A DNA stretch of 64,000 bases from Candidatus Thorarchaeota archaeon (GCA_016840385.1 JAEOSL010000003.1:58402-122401), one strand, 5' to 3'; counted from the stretch's first letter, positions 44,342-52,679 are shown. Made by a program: numbers and translations. The notes: generated from the letters alone by a model not told the origin.

Positions 44342-44430
44342 GTAGAACCCCTTCCTGGTAGCATATTTACATGTGATTGCATATTAGTTTAGTGAGAGGT
44401 ATTACTGAAGATACAAAGTAAAAGAAAAAC

Positions 44431-44458
44431 AGTCTCCCTGAGCGCCATCTTTTCTTAA
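44431..44458 (+). repeat. tRNA-Ser 3'-end repeat (att-like), copy 3
   Basis: GTCTCCCTGAGCGCCA plus TCTTTTCTTAAT. It is identical to copy 2 through acceptor and CCA with one T-stem change. Rightmost copy; it may be the original chromosomal tRNA end. Confidence 0.7.
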
Positions 44459-44520
44459 TTAAATGTGATTCAATCTAAACGCTGTGAGAAATGAGAAGAA
44501 AGAGAAAAGGAGAAGGCGGA

Positions 44521-44537
44521 GAGATAGAAACTATCTC
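44521..44537 (-). terminator. Hairpin terminator of the microprotein pair
   Basis: A perfect GAGATAG AAA CTATCTC hairpin overlaps the stop codon of the second microprotein. On the minus strand it is followed by a pyrimidine-rich tract (CTTCTCCTTTTCTC). Confidence 0.55.
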
Positions 44538-44625
44538 AGCGCCTGTAGGAGAAAGCGTAAGTGAGTGCCTGAGTTGAGATTGGCTTGTTAGGAGCCTGTT
44601 TCTTGGTTGTCTTAGCGAGTGCCAT
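44536..44625 (-). CDS. Microprotein B (29 aa) of a tandem pair
   Basis: ATG at 44625 with GAGGT seven bases upstream. The sequence begins MALAKTTKKQ and ends STQALTYAFSYRR. It shares with microprotein A the MAL start, a Lys/Thr/Asn-rich middle and an S-T-x-A-x-x-Y-A-x-x-x-x-R end, so the two look like diverged duplicates. Basic, not membrane-spanning. No family recognised; the shared pattern and good ribosome site argue that it is real. Confidence 0.55.
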   Translation of the reverse strand: MALAKTTKKQAPNKPISTQALTYAFSYRR

Positions 44626-44630
44626 GATAA

Positions 44631-44732
44631 TTACCTCACAACAGTTGCGTAAGCGTAAGCAACAGCATCGGTAGATACCTTGCGTTTGTTCTTCATTGCG
44701 GAGTTAGTTCGGTTGTTAGTTGTTAGAGCCAT
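44631..44732 (-). CDS. Microprotein A (33 aa) of a tandem pair
   Basis: ATG at 44732, about 35 nt after a strong TATA element. The sequence begins MALTTNNRTNSA and ends STDAVAYAYATVVR. Its stop is five bases before the ATG of the paralogous microprotein B, whose ribosome site lies over its last codons. Possible roles (leader, toxin-like or RNA-binding peptides) are open. Confidence 0.55.
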   Translation of the reverse strand: MALTTNNRTNSAMKNKRKVSTDAVAYAYATVVR

Positions 44733-44762
44733 AATAGTTCACAAGATATACTGCTCAGATTT

Positions 44763-44773
44763 AGTATATATAC
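44763..44773 (-). promoter_or_regulatory. Strong TATA box of the microprotein pair
   Basis: TATATATACTAA on the minus strand, with the first ATG about 32 bases downstream. This is the most consensus-like TATA element seen in the window and predicts a very short or absent leader. Confidence 0.55.
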
Positions 44774-44830
44774 CGAAGCCACTCACAGAGGTCACTAAAG
44801 GGAGTCACATCACGTGACTATCACAGAACG

Positions 44831-45253
44831 TCATTTAATGTGTAATCTAGTGTCACAGAATGGACACAGAAAAACGTCAGTTTCAACAGGAACTGCATTG
44901 ACAAGCTCAAAAGACATGCCACAATTTGCACAGCGTATTGTATCACTGAGTTCTGCTTGTTCAACAGGAAGGGCATGTTTTCTCATAGATTCAAGGATTT
45001 CATCATCTTCATTGATATCAGTATGTGCTACATCACGACCTTGTGCCCAGCGAAATGTGTAGTATAGAAAGAAAACGACCATAGGGGTGTAGATGAACAT
45101 GTACCAGTAAATGAACTCAAGTGGAATGCTTATGATAATCCCATAGATACCCAACACACCAAGAATAAGACCAAGGACAAAAACAGCCCATCTCCCCATA
45201 TTTGGGGTGGGATCTTGTTGGTATGGATCATCATAGTAGTCATCATTCATCAT
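44831..45253 (-). CDS. Two-helix membrane protein with C-terminal zinc ribbon
   Basis: 140 aa: an acidic/Tyr/Pro N-terminus (DDYYDDPYQQDPTPN), two adjacent membrane helices (WAVFVLGLILGVLGIYGIIISIPL and FIYWYMFIYTPMVVFFLYYTF), then a soluble tail with CANC and CPFC knuckles (rubredoxin-like zinc ribbon, ending TRLHIK). The topology puts both ends on the same side, probably the cytosol. No function recognised. Confidence 0.65.
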   Translation of the reverse strand: MMNDDYYDDPYQQDPTPNMGRWAVFVLGLILGVLGIYGIIISIPLEFIYWYMFIYTPMVVFFLYYTFRWAQGRDVAHTDINEDDEILESMRKHALPVEQAELSDTIRCANCGMSFELVNAVPVETDVFLCPFCDTRLHIK

Positions 45254-45493
45254 GAGTTGTGCACCCTACCTGCATTAGCGGCATGAAGCTTAAAGAATAT
45301 ACTTGCATATTCAAAAGCAATCTCATTACAAAATGCAGAAGAGAGGTGAGATTTTCACATTTTTATCGTGTAAGATTCTACATCAGTTTCGTAATTACTA
45401 AAATAATAATCAAGAATTCTTATTTCTAGAAAATTGATTTGTTCTAGAATTCAGAATATCAAAACTAACACTACATTTGGATTCTTAGAATTG

Positions 45494-45930
45494 TATGAGC
45501 TCAAATACTCTCTGGCTATAGTAATGAGTATGATAGGACTAGGTAAGTGGGAATACTCTGTTTATGCAGGGAAACGCTCACGACTGAAAGCCCAGAGGAA
45601 GTCATCCAAAGGGAAGTCCTTACTCTCTGAAAAGGAACCATCATCAGGTTCTGGAGAGTCCGCGGCTGTTCACTTTGTCCAATCGGACCTCGCTAGTTTC
45701 AGCGATGGAACTATCAAGAGTGATAATGACCTCGCCGTGGTAAGAACTGTGGGAACGCTCTCTGTTGTTGGAAGTGATACTCCAACACCAATACAGGAGA
45801 AGGAAGCCAGGTCTTCAGGAGGGATCCCATCCCGATGAACGTTGACAAAGCTCTTGCTAATTTTTGTAATTCTTCGGAATTACGAAGAAGTGGTGACGCT
45901 GGCAGGGGAAGGGTGGAACATAGAAATTTC
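45494..45930 (+). mobile_element. IS605/TnpB-derived remnant A (3' coding tail plus right end)
   Basis: The 134-aa frame 45434-45838 matches the C-terminal extension of the tnpB gene at 62857 from GLGKW through KEARSSGGIPSR and stop, but the nuclease domain is absent. Homology continues past the stop: GGGAT CCC ATCCC hairpin (45821-45833), GTAATTC TTCG GAATTAC hairpin (45866-45883) and an end GAACATAGAAATTTC at 45930. Coding tail plus downstream RNA-like end is the region that gives omegaRNA in TnpB elements. It lies just downstream of EF-1A (convergent). Confidence 0.7.
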
Positions 45931-46035
45931 TCAGAGTTGAGTAATATTCAACAGATTGAGATATAGGTCAGAGAAGGTATTAGAAGGCATCATTTCAGCT
46001 GAAAAATGAAGATTATGAAAAAGAAAGAAGGAACA

Positions 46036-46052
46036 CGGGCCTAGTTGGCCCG
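46036..46052 (-). terminator. EF-1A terminator hairpin
   Basis: CGGGCC TAGTT GGCCCG, about 20 bp after the EF-1A stop on the minus strand, followed by a T/C-rich run (TTCCTTCTTTCTTTTT). Confidence 0.65.
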
Positions 46053-46068
46053 GTTCTCAAGTTTACAA

Positions 46069-47373
46069 TTATTTCCTTTTAGTTACCTTGGTAACGATAC
46101 CAACAGCTACGGTCATACCCATGTCACGGACAGCAAACCTGCCGAGTTGTGGGAATTTCTTGTAGGACTCAATGACCATTGGTTTGAGAGGTACCAACTT
46201 GGCAATCATGGACTCGCCTTTCTTGATAAAGTCGGGGTTCTCTTCAATAACCTGTCCGCTACGCTGGTCAATCTTCTGGAGAATCTGATCGAACCTGCAG
46301 GCTACCTGAGCAGTGTGTGCGTGAATGACTGGTGTATAACCAACAGTGATAGCACTTGGGTGCTGAATAACCATTACCTGACCGGTATAGTCAGCAGCAA
46401 CTGTGGGTGGCTTATCTGTTGGACCAGCAACATCTCCACGGCCGAGGTCCTGTCTGTCGACTCCTCGAATGTTGAAACCGATGTTATCACCAGGAACTGC
46501 CTCATCCATGATTTCATGGTGCATCTCAATGGACTTGACTTCTCCAGTCTTGTCAGGAGGCATGAAGGTCACACTCTGACCAGATTTCATGATCCCAGTT
46601 TCAACACGACCGACTGGTACTGTACCAACACCCTTGATTGAGTACACATCGTTGATTGGTACACGCAAGTCCTTGTCAGTTGGTTTTGGTGGGAGTGCAA
46701 CTGCATCAAGTGCTTCAAGAAGGCAGGGGCCCTTGTACCATGGTGTAAAGTCAGGGGTCTTCTCCTTCAGGTTAGCTGCATCAAGTGCGGAGGTTGGAAT
46801 GAATGGTACTGTACCCTTCTTGTAGCCGATTCCAGCAAGGAACTCTTCTACTTCTTCCTTAACCTCATTGTACCTGTCTTCGCTGTACTTGACACTGTCG
46901 TCATCCATCTTGTTAACACAAACAATCAAGCTTGGTACACCAAGAGTCATAGCAAGGTAAGCATGCTCCTTGGTCTGGCCACCAGGGCCAACACCAGCTT
47001 CGAACTCTCCTCGCTTTCCGGATACAACAAGCAGACCAACATCAGCCTGTGAAGCACCGGTAATCATATTTTTGATAAAATCTTTATGACCGGGAGCATC
47101 GATAATTGTGTAATAGTACTTGTCAGTGAGGAACTTAAAGAAGGCAATATCAATAGTAAGACCTCTTTCTCTCTCTTCTTTCAGCCTATCAAGTGCGAAA
47201 GCCCAAGCCCAGGAAGGTCTTCCTAGCTTCTCAGCTTCTGCTTTGTGTGCTTGAAAGGTTCGCTCATCTACTGCACCTGTTTCATATAGCAATCTGCCCG
47301 TCATAGTGCTTTTACCGTGGTCTACGTGCCCTATGACGACGAGATTGAGGTGCTCTTTCTTCTTTTTGCTCAA
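46069..47373 (-). CDS. tuf: Elongation factor 1-alpha (EF-1A/EF-Tu)
   Basis: 434 aa with [24 protein letters not shown] and NKMDD plus the archaeal/eukaryal domain 2 signature ([16 protein letters not shown]). It carries aminoacyl-tRNA to the ribosome. The start is TTG at 47373 with GGTGA six bases upstream, notable for such a highly expressed gene. In archaeal genomes it usually follows uS7/EF-2; here it is 3.6 kb from uS7 with unrelated genes between, and EF-2 and uS10 are absent. A TATA-like TTAAAAG lies near 47430. Confidence 0.97.
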   Translation of the reverse strand: MSKKKKEHLNLVVIGHVDHGKSTMTGRLLYETGAVDERTFQAHKAEAEKLGRPSWAWAFALDRLKEERERGLTIDIAFFKFLTDKYYYTIIDAPGHKDFIKNMITGASQADVGLLVVSGKRGEFEAGVGPGGQTKEHAYLAMTLGVPSLIVCVNKMDDDSVKYSEDRYNEVKEEVEEFLAGIGYKKGTVPFIPTSALDAANLKEKTPDFTPWYKGPCLLEALDAVALPPKPTDKDLRVPINDVYSIKGVGTVPVGRVETGIMKSGQSVTFMPPDKTGEVKSIEMHHEIMDEAVPGDNIGFNIRGVDRQDLGRGDVAGPTDKPPTVAADYTGQVMVIQHPSAITVGYTPVIHAHTAQVACRFDQILQKIDQRSGQVIEENPDFIKKGESMIAKLVPLKPMVIESYKKFPQLGRFAVRDMGMTVAVGIVTKVTKRK

Positions 47374-47492
47374 TCTTATTCACCACGTTGTTTTAGTCTG
47401 TCCTCTGAATCGGTCAGACTTTTGCTGTGACCCTTGACTGTGCTTTTAATGCTTTCGCCAAGACCCATTGACCATAGAGAAAGAGAGCCTTT

Positions 47493-48761
47493 TCAAGACA
47501 TTTTCATTCGTTTATATCTGAATAATACAATAATTGCAATGACCCCGATTCCAGACACTGATAGTATTCCTAAAGTGAATAATATAGTATCATCCGAACT
47601 ACCAACGATTGAGGGTAGGATGTAATCACGGAATAAATCGAACTCAGGATCATATCCATCATCTGGAATGCCTGCTGTGAATGCAACAACCAAGTTGTGT
47701 TCGGGAGCTACCATGATTTTCTGTCCATGACGACCCCATGCGTAGTAGATTCCAAGATCTGCTCTTATCCACCAATGCCATCCATAATCAAAAACTGAAC
47801 CAAACAAATTCTGTATTTCAATAGGTCTTGTGGCATTTGATACAAAAACAGAAGGAAGTATCTAAGTTCCATTCCAAGTACCATTGTTCAGATATAGAAA
47901 ACCTAGTTTGGCAATATCACGCGTTGTAAGACGGAGTCCACTAGGTGCATTACACCATCCACCAGACACTGTCAGCCAATCAGAGGAACCAAAACCAAGG
48001 GGCTCGAAAAGAAACTCTTCTGCAAACTCTTCTGTTGTTTGATTTGCGACCTGCTGGATTATTGCTCCCAGCAAAATGGAAGCTCCAGCACTATAGGCCC
48101 AGTGTTCTCCTGGTGTATGTGACATAGGTCGATCAAGAATATATTGAACTGAGTCAGGACTTGCCATCATCTCCATCTGGCTATTACCTGAACCGTATTC
48201 ATAGGGAACTCCCTGTTCATACCATTCAAGACCAGCTGTCATGGTGAGCAGATCTTCAATTGTCATGTTATCTTTTCGAGAATCAGGATTTGCGATAACA
48301 TACTCCGGAAAGAAGCTTAGAACAGTTTCATTAACTCCACCGATGAGACCCTGCTCTATGGCTATTCCAATTAGAGTAGAAGTGAAGCTCTTGCTGACTG
48401 AATGGAGGAGTTTGAGATGACTGGCAGTATAGTACTCATGCGGATATACCTCAAAGACAGCATAGCCATTCCTTATCACCAATACAGAATGGATGGGGTA
48501 GTCCTCTTCTTCAATGACGTCCAACATTGCATTCAATGTGTCATTATCCAATCCCTGTTCTTCGGGTGTGCTATATCTCCAACCATCTGTTGGCCAATAG
48601 TCAGGTATCGAATTCTCTTGGGTAACTGAAAATTCGGGATTAATGTCGTTGGCAAGGTAGTTGGATATTGGAATGAAGATGAGTGATATAGATAGAAGTA
48701 TGAAGAGCGTTGTTATTGTAACTTCTCTCAAATTTGTAATAGAACCACGCATTGAAACCAT
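47493..48761 (-). pseudogene. Exported beta-lactamase-family serine hydrolase with in-frame TAG
   Basis: The frame is intact from 48761 to 47493 except for one TAG at 47862-47864. It begins with a signal-anchor (TLFILLSISLIFIPISNYL). The penicillin-binding type SxxK is visible in HSVSKSFTSTLIG, the YxN-like motif in HWAYSAGASILLG, and the C-terminal part WHWW...GRHGQKIMVAPEHNLVVAFTAG, then a membrane helix. The family consensus at the break is GxWNGxQIL, so CAG (Gln) to TAG is the likely change. Other genes here end normally with TAG, so this is probably a nonsense mutation rather than recoding. Confidence 0.75.
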
Positions 48762-48824
48762 CCAACGAAGACTCTTTGTATTGTATCTATAAGGAGAATG
48801 AACACAGCAATAGTTTGTACTGAA

Positions 48825-48893
48825 TCACTGAACTATTTTATTGATCCAACCACGAATCTGATCCCAATCACGGAAGTCTATTTTCTCTGGCAT
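48825..48893 (-). pseudogene. Remnant duplicate of a flavodoxin C-terminus
   Basis: ATG at 48893 opens 22 codons whose product contains KIDFRDWDQIRGWI, nearly the same as the flavodoxin ending RIDLRDWDQIRIWA just upstream. It looks like what remains of a second flavodoxin gene after deletion, or a tandem tail duplication. Confidence 0.5.
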
Positions 48894-48904
48894 TTTTTCA
48901 CCAG

Positions 48905-49453
48905 TTATGCTTCAAAGGGATCAGGGGAGAGATTTTCAGCCCATATACGAATCTGGTCCCAGTCACGGAGGTCGATACGTTCTGGTTGTTCTTCATCTTC
49001 TCCAACCATTTCCTTCACAAGAGATTTCATGATACCCTTAATCATGCGATTACCCTTTGTGGAATCAATTACTCCCCCAAAGAGACCCATCGAGATTGGG
49101 ACTATTTCTGGAAAATCTAAGATAATTTTGTCAAGATAATCTGTACGTCCCTGATCGGAAGTTTCAGGTTTGGTAGCACTCATACAGGATACAAAGAGCG
49201 CAACCTTCTTTCTTGATAGAGTTTCACGGTTCTTTTTGAGGAATTTCAGAGGTTCTTTGGTCCATCTTCCCATCTGAATTCCGCTACCAATAACCACTAG
49301 ATTATAGGACTCTAGGTCCTTTGCTTTACCTTTCTTCAAATTTACAACTTCTACTGTGGCTCCACGACTACCTAAAATCTCACCAATATTCTCAGCAATT
49401 TCACCGGCAGAACCGTATCTTGTACCATAGCAGACTAGGACCTTATCATTCAT
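48905..49453 (-). CDS. Flavodoxin-domain protein (HemG-like)
   Basis: About 182 aa. FMN phosphate loop CYGTRYGSAGEIAENIG, then VVIGSGIQMGRWTKEPLKFL and VALFVSCMSA, the pattern of the flavodoxin_5/HemG-type group that includes menaquinone-dependent protoporphyrinogen oxidase. ATG at 49453 overlaps the transporter stop by 8 bp. A redox partner role is likely; a haem pathway role is not supported by neighbours. Confidence 0.8.
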   Translation of the reverse strand: MNDKVLVCYGTRYGSAGEIAENIGEILGSRGATVEVVNLKKGKAKDLESYNLVVIGSGIQMGRWTKEPLKFLKKNRETLSRKKVALFVSCMSATKPETSDQGRTDYLDKIILDFPEIVPISMGLFGGVIDSTKGNRMIKGIMKSLVKEMVGEDEEQPERIDLRDWDQIRIWAENLSPDPFEA

Positions 49454-50402
49454 TGTTATCATTCTCAACAAAATCGTCAGGCGTTATAAGGTCTTTACCA
49501 GAGTTTTTCCGTATTTGGGTCATCTGTGCAAGAATTACTCCGATAACGGTGAGAAAACCACCAGCGATTTGGAGTATAGTTATTGTTTCATGAAGAATAG
49601 TGATTGAGAATAGAACTCCCCACACAGCAATCAAATTCAGGATGATTTGAACTCTTCCTGCTTCGATATGCTTCATTGATTCGTAATAGAGAATAAATGA
49701 AAATACTGTGTTTACAATTGCGACCCATGCAATAACTAACCAGGCCTCAAGACTCATTGTAAGTAGTACTGTAATATCATCAAGCAACGCAGCAGACACC
49801 CAAATGAAGGGCACTGCGGATAATGTACTATAGAAAGTGACTGATACTGCATTTTCATATTTGACCGCAATCTTCCCAGCGATACCATTGATTGCAAAGA
49901 ATAAAGTTGACACGATCACGAGAATGTCGCCAATTATCCTCTGAAACTGGGGAATGGAGGGTTCAGGTGATGTATTCAGAATAATAAGGGTCACACCAAT
50001 AGTTGCGATTAGAAGACCAAGGAACTTGTCAAGTGTTATCTTCTCTTTTAGCACTGGAGCCGCGATAATCACAGCAAAAATAGGTGTGAGATTCAGTAGT
50101 AATAGTGCATCACTTGCAGTTGTCATTCCAAGACCAATATACTGCAGGATTTGTGAGATGAAAGGACCACTAAGACCTGCAATTAGTACAGCTTTCCAGT
50201 TTTTTCTGATATTTCCAATATTCTTCCCTCTATTTAGCTGGAAGGTCAATAGCAGAAGAAATGGGGTAGCAAGTGTGTATCTTAGCGCTACAAATACTAT
50301 CGGACCTACTTCATCAACAATGATTTTGAAGAATATTAGAGAGGAGGCCCATGCGATTGTTGTTAAAACCAGTGCAATATACGCTACTGATGTTCTGTTC
50401 AT
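49446..50402 (-). CDS. EamA/DMT-family transporter
   Basis: 318 aa, ten hydrophobic helices in two EamA repeats (first half AYIALVLTTIAWASSLIFFKIIVDEVGPIVFVALRY; second half ILVIVSTLFFAINGIAGKIAVKYENAVSVTFYS). Drug/metabolite superfamily exporters or permeases; substrate unknown. First gene of a pair with the flavodoxin. Probably part of a block inserted between uS7 and EF-1A. Confidence 0.88.
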   Translation of the reverse strand: MNRTSVAYIALVLTTIAWASSLIFFKIIVDEVGPIVFVALRYTLATPFLLLLTFQLNRGKNIGNIRKNWKAVLIAGLSGPFISQILQYIGLGMTTASDALLLLNLTPIFAVIIAAPVLKEKITLDKFLGLLIATIGVTLIILNTSPEPSIPQFQRIIGDILVIVSTLFFAINGIAGKIAVKYENAVSVTFYSTLSAVPFIWVSAALLDDITVLLTMSLEAWLVIAWVAIVNTVFSFILYYESMKHIEAGRVQIILNLIAVWGVLFSITILHETITILQIAGGFLTVIGVILAQMTQIRKNSGKDLITPDDFVENDNNE

Positions 50403-50480
50403 GTCATGTTCCTCGCCAATGAGATAGAAAATCCAAGCTTCTGATAAGATGAACTGATTGGGACCTAAAAAGAGGGATAG

Positions 50481-50501
50481 TGCACGGGGATTACCCGTGC
50501 A
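50481..50501. repeat. Perfect inverted repeat upstream of the transporter
   Basis: TGCACGGG GATTA CCCGTGCA, eight-base arms. It lies between the transporter start (minus) and TnpB remnant B (plus). It could be an operator, or an end hairpin of the IS-derived element. Confidence 0.4.
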
Positions 50502-50534
50502 GTTGATAATGAATGGAGGTCTTTGTTTCAGAAA

Positions 50535-50960
50535 ATGTACGAGCTAATATATTCATTATCAATATGGAATTGTATGCCAGGACTAGGTAAGTGGGCTAGT
50601 ATTGATGTACGAAGCACACGACTGAAAGCCCGGAGGAGATATTCCAAAGGGAAGTCCTTACTCTCTAAGAAAGAACCCTCATCAGGTTCTGGAGAGTCCG
50701 CGGCTGTTCACTTTGTCCAATCGGACCTTGTCAGTTTCAGTGATGAAGCTGGGAAGAGTGATAATGACCTTGCCGTGGTAAAAACTATAGAAATCCTCAC
50801 TGTCGTTGGGAGTGATGTACCAGCATCAGTACAGGAGAAGGAAGCCAGGTCTTCAGGAGGGATCCCATCCCAATGAACGTTGACAAAGCTCCTACTAACT
50901 CTGGATTCTCAAAAAATCTGGGGAGTGGTGACACCGGTAGGAAACGGGTAGAATATAGAA
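50535..50960 (+). mobile_element. IS605/TnpB-derived remnant B
   Basis: The 117-aa frame 50523-50876 shares with remnant A both the short lead-in (MYELxYSLxI...GLGKW) and the tail to SSGGIPSQ-stop. The GGGAT CCC ATCCC hairpin is kept. The second hairpin has decayed (TGGATTCTCAAAAAATCTGG) and the right end is only partly recognisable (GAATATAGAAAC), so this is the most degraded copy. It lies just downstream of uS7 (convergent). Confidence 0.65.
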
Positions 50961-50965
50961 ACAAA

Positions 50966-50990
50966 TTACGTTGAGATATTCTCAACGTAA
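50966..50990. terminator. uS7 terminator hairpin
   Basis: A perfect 11-bp inverted repeat with 3-nt loop: arms TTACGTTGAGA and TCTCAACGTAA. It starts 11 bp after the uS7 stop codon on the minus strand and also faces the end of remnant B. Confidence 0.65.
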
Positions 50991-51001
50991 AATGTAGGTC
51001 A

Positions 51002-51652
51002 TTATCTTGCAGAACGGGCTATTCGCTCTCGTTCATCTTTCCTAGCAACTGCAAAGCTACCAGGATCGCTCTTGAAAGCAAGAAGTAGTTCGTCTACTAT
51101 ACACTCTTCGAATGACTTTGCGTTCTTGTGGGCTGAACGAACGGCACCAACACAGAGATACTTTAGAGCAAGGTCGATTCTACGCTGAGGAGCAACATCC
51201 ACTGAACGCGGATATGCCATTCCACCGTAAGAAATTCTAGTAGTTTCTTCTGAAGGAGCAGAGTTTTCGATTGCTGTTACAAGAACTTGGATTGGGTTCA
51301 GTCCAGTTCTGTAATCAATCATCTCAAAGACACGCTTCAATGTGTTCAATGCCTTCAATTTCTTTCCAGCATTTCTTCCCATTCGGGTCCTCTTATCCTT
51401 CCTGCGTCCTGCGTTGAGCATCTTGTTGACAAAACGCTCTACAATTGGGACATTGGATTTGTGGAATCTTTTGTGTGCGTGTCTACCAGAAGTATGTGGA
51501 ATAAGCACGGGTCTCAGAGAGATGTATCTAACAAGACCAATATCTTTGATCTGAACATCTGTAGGGTCCCACTTACCAAACATGAGAAGTTCTGGTGGTA
51601 TGTGTGAAGATGCCGCTTCAACAACTGGTTCAATCGATTCTTCTTCTGCCAT
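51002..51652 (-). CDS. rps7: Ribosomal protein uS7
   Basis: About 216 aa, archaeal-type uS7 (LMFGKWDPTDVQIKDIGLVRYISL; GRRKDKRTRMGRNAGKKLKALN; GGMAYPRSVDVAPQRRIDLALKYL; ERIARSAR end). ATG at 51652 follows GGTGG; a GTG at 51661 is also in frame. Immediately downstream of uS12. Confidence 0.96.
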   Translation of the reverse strand: MAEEESIEPVVEAASSHIPPELLMFGKWDPTDVQIKDIGLVRYISLRPVLIPHTSGRHAHKRFHKSNVPIVERFVNKMLNAGRRKDKRTRMGRNAGKKLKALNTLKRVFEMIDYRTGLNPIQVLVTAIENSAPSEETTRISYGGMAYPRSVDVAPQRRIDLALKYLCVGAVRSAHKNAKSFEECIVDELLLAFKSDPGSFAVARKDERERIARSAR

Positions 51653-51661
51653 AATTACCAC

Positions 51662-52141
51662 CTAACGTATTGGTTTCTCCTTTCTACCGTAAATCAGGGA
51701 CTCTAATCCAACGCCATTAACTTTCACAACTTTCCACGAAACTCCGGGTAAATCTCCGACTGGACCACCCTGAGCACCACCGATACCTTCTATGAGTACA
51801 GTATCATGTTCGTCGATGTATTTCAGCCCACCGTCCCCAGGAATGAATGCAGTGATCTGCTTTCCATTCTTGGATAACTGAATCCTGACTGCTTTTCGAA
51901 TAGCTGAGTTTGGCTGTTTTGATTCGATACCTACCTTCTCTAGTACGATCCCTCGAGCTTGGGGAGCACCCTCTAATGGGTCACTCTTTTTCCTGAGCTT
52001 CAGGACTCTTCTTTTGTAGGAGGGCTTCTTCCAGCGGAACTTCTTTCTTTTTCGTAGAAGAGGTCGCGCTGCGAACTCGCCAACTGGGGATTTTGAACCT
52101 GTCAAATTGTCTAACCTCGTAGAGATAGAGCACCCATTCAT
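51662..52141 (-). CDS. rps12: Ribosomal protein uS12
   Basis: About 159 aa with [23 protein letters not shown], the decoding-site loop [17 protein letters not shown] and [14 protein letters not shown]. The N-terminus before KSPVGEFAA is some 15 residues longer than usual. ATG at 52141 is the best in-frame start; the frame is open to 52162. Directly precedes uS7. Confidence 0.95.
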   Translation of the reverse strand: MNGCSISTRLDNLTGSKSPVGEFAARPLLRKRKKFRWKKPSYKRRVLKLRKKSDPLEGAPQARGIVLEKVGIESKQPNSAIRKAVRIQLSKNGKQITAFIPGDGGLKYIDEHDTVLIEGIGGAQGGPVGDLPGVSWKVVKVNGVGLESLIYGRKEKPIR

Positions 52142-52234
52142 GGTATACTCTATGTGGTGCAAACGCTTCCGGCTAGTGTTTCCTTAAAAGCCTTATCAAA
52201 TAAGCTCGATTTTGAATGGCAAAAAATAGATGTC

Positions 52235-52669
52235 CTAAGCAATCACTACGTTATCCAAATTGAAATGACGCTTGACAAGAATTCGGGCGCGAGCAACATT
52301 TCTTCCTTCGCGACCTATAGCAATACCGCGGTCTTCATTCTTCACAGTAACTGAAGCAACCTTGTTTCCATCACGATGCTCAATGATTTTTACTCCTTCA
52401 ACTCGAGCAGGAGCAAGAGCGCTCTTCACAAATTCTTCAGCTGTTTCAGCCATCTCGACAACATCGACAGCTCGACCAAAAACATCAGAGGCAGCTTTGA
52501 CATTTACTCCACCCCTGCCTATTGCTTTTCCAAGCTGCTTGGCTCGGACAACAATGATAATACGTTCGCCTTCGTCATCACGGATAACATCGACAGCTGC
52601 AGCGCCAGTAATTTGCTCAAATTTGGCAATCATTGCCATGTCATCCATTGACAACTTGACTTTTCCCAA
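52235..52669 (-). CDS. nusA: Archaeal NusA-like KH-domain transcription factor
   Basis: 144 aa consisting of two KH domains (IGRGGVNVKAASDVFG and IGREGRNVARARIL). Archaeal NusA lacks the polymerase-binding N-terminus of bacterial NusA. It lies in its usual place between eL30 and uS12. Confidence 0.95.
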   Translation of the reverse strand: MGKVKLSMDDMAMIAKFEQITGAAAVDVIRDDEGERIIIVVRAKQLGKAIGRGGVNVKAASDVFGRAVDVVEMAETAEEFVKSALAPARVEGVKIIEHRDGNKVASVTVKNEDRGIAIGREGRNVARARILVKRHFNLDNVVIA

Positions 52670-52679
52670 GATACTCGCC

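Larger units (their letters stand above)
27954..44430. mobile_element. tRNA-Ser-anchored genomic island built of att-like bounded cassettes
   Basis: The left edge is the T-loop break in tRNA-Ser. Three direct copies of the tRNA 3' end (41169, 43858, 44431), each followed by the same T-rich downstream sequence, act as internal and right edges. The segments are about 13.2 kb (conjugation-like module, second tRNA-Ser, STAND ATPase), 2.7 kb (nuclease-TPR plus cyclase) and 0.56 kb (one membrane protein). Almost all genes run leftward and are AT-richer than the flanks by eye. No tyrosine or serine integrase is recognised; a LAGLIDADG-like protein is present. Integration history is inference. Confidence 0.65.

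Noticed and set aside
41169..44458. The repeated CTCCCTGAGCGCCA motif as a transposon end or operator
   Set aside because: It matches exactly the T-stem, acceptor, discriminator and CCA of tRNA-Ser, which explains it better.
46045..46641. 198-codon plus-strand ORF antisense to EF-1A
   Set aside because: Shadow frame of a strongly conserved gene; no ribosome site or recognisable domain.
47862..47864. TAG in the serine hydrolase as pyrrolysine
   Set aside because: TAG terminates several other genes in the window and a conserved Gln is expected here, so a nonsense mutation is simpler.
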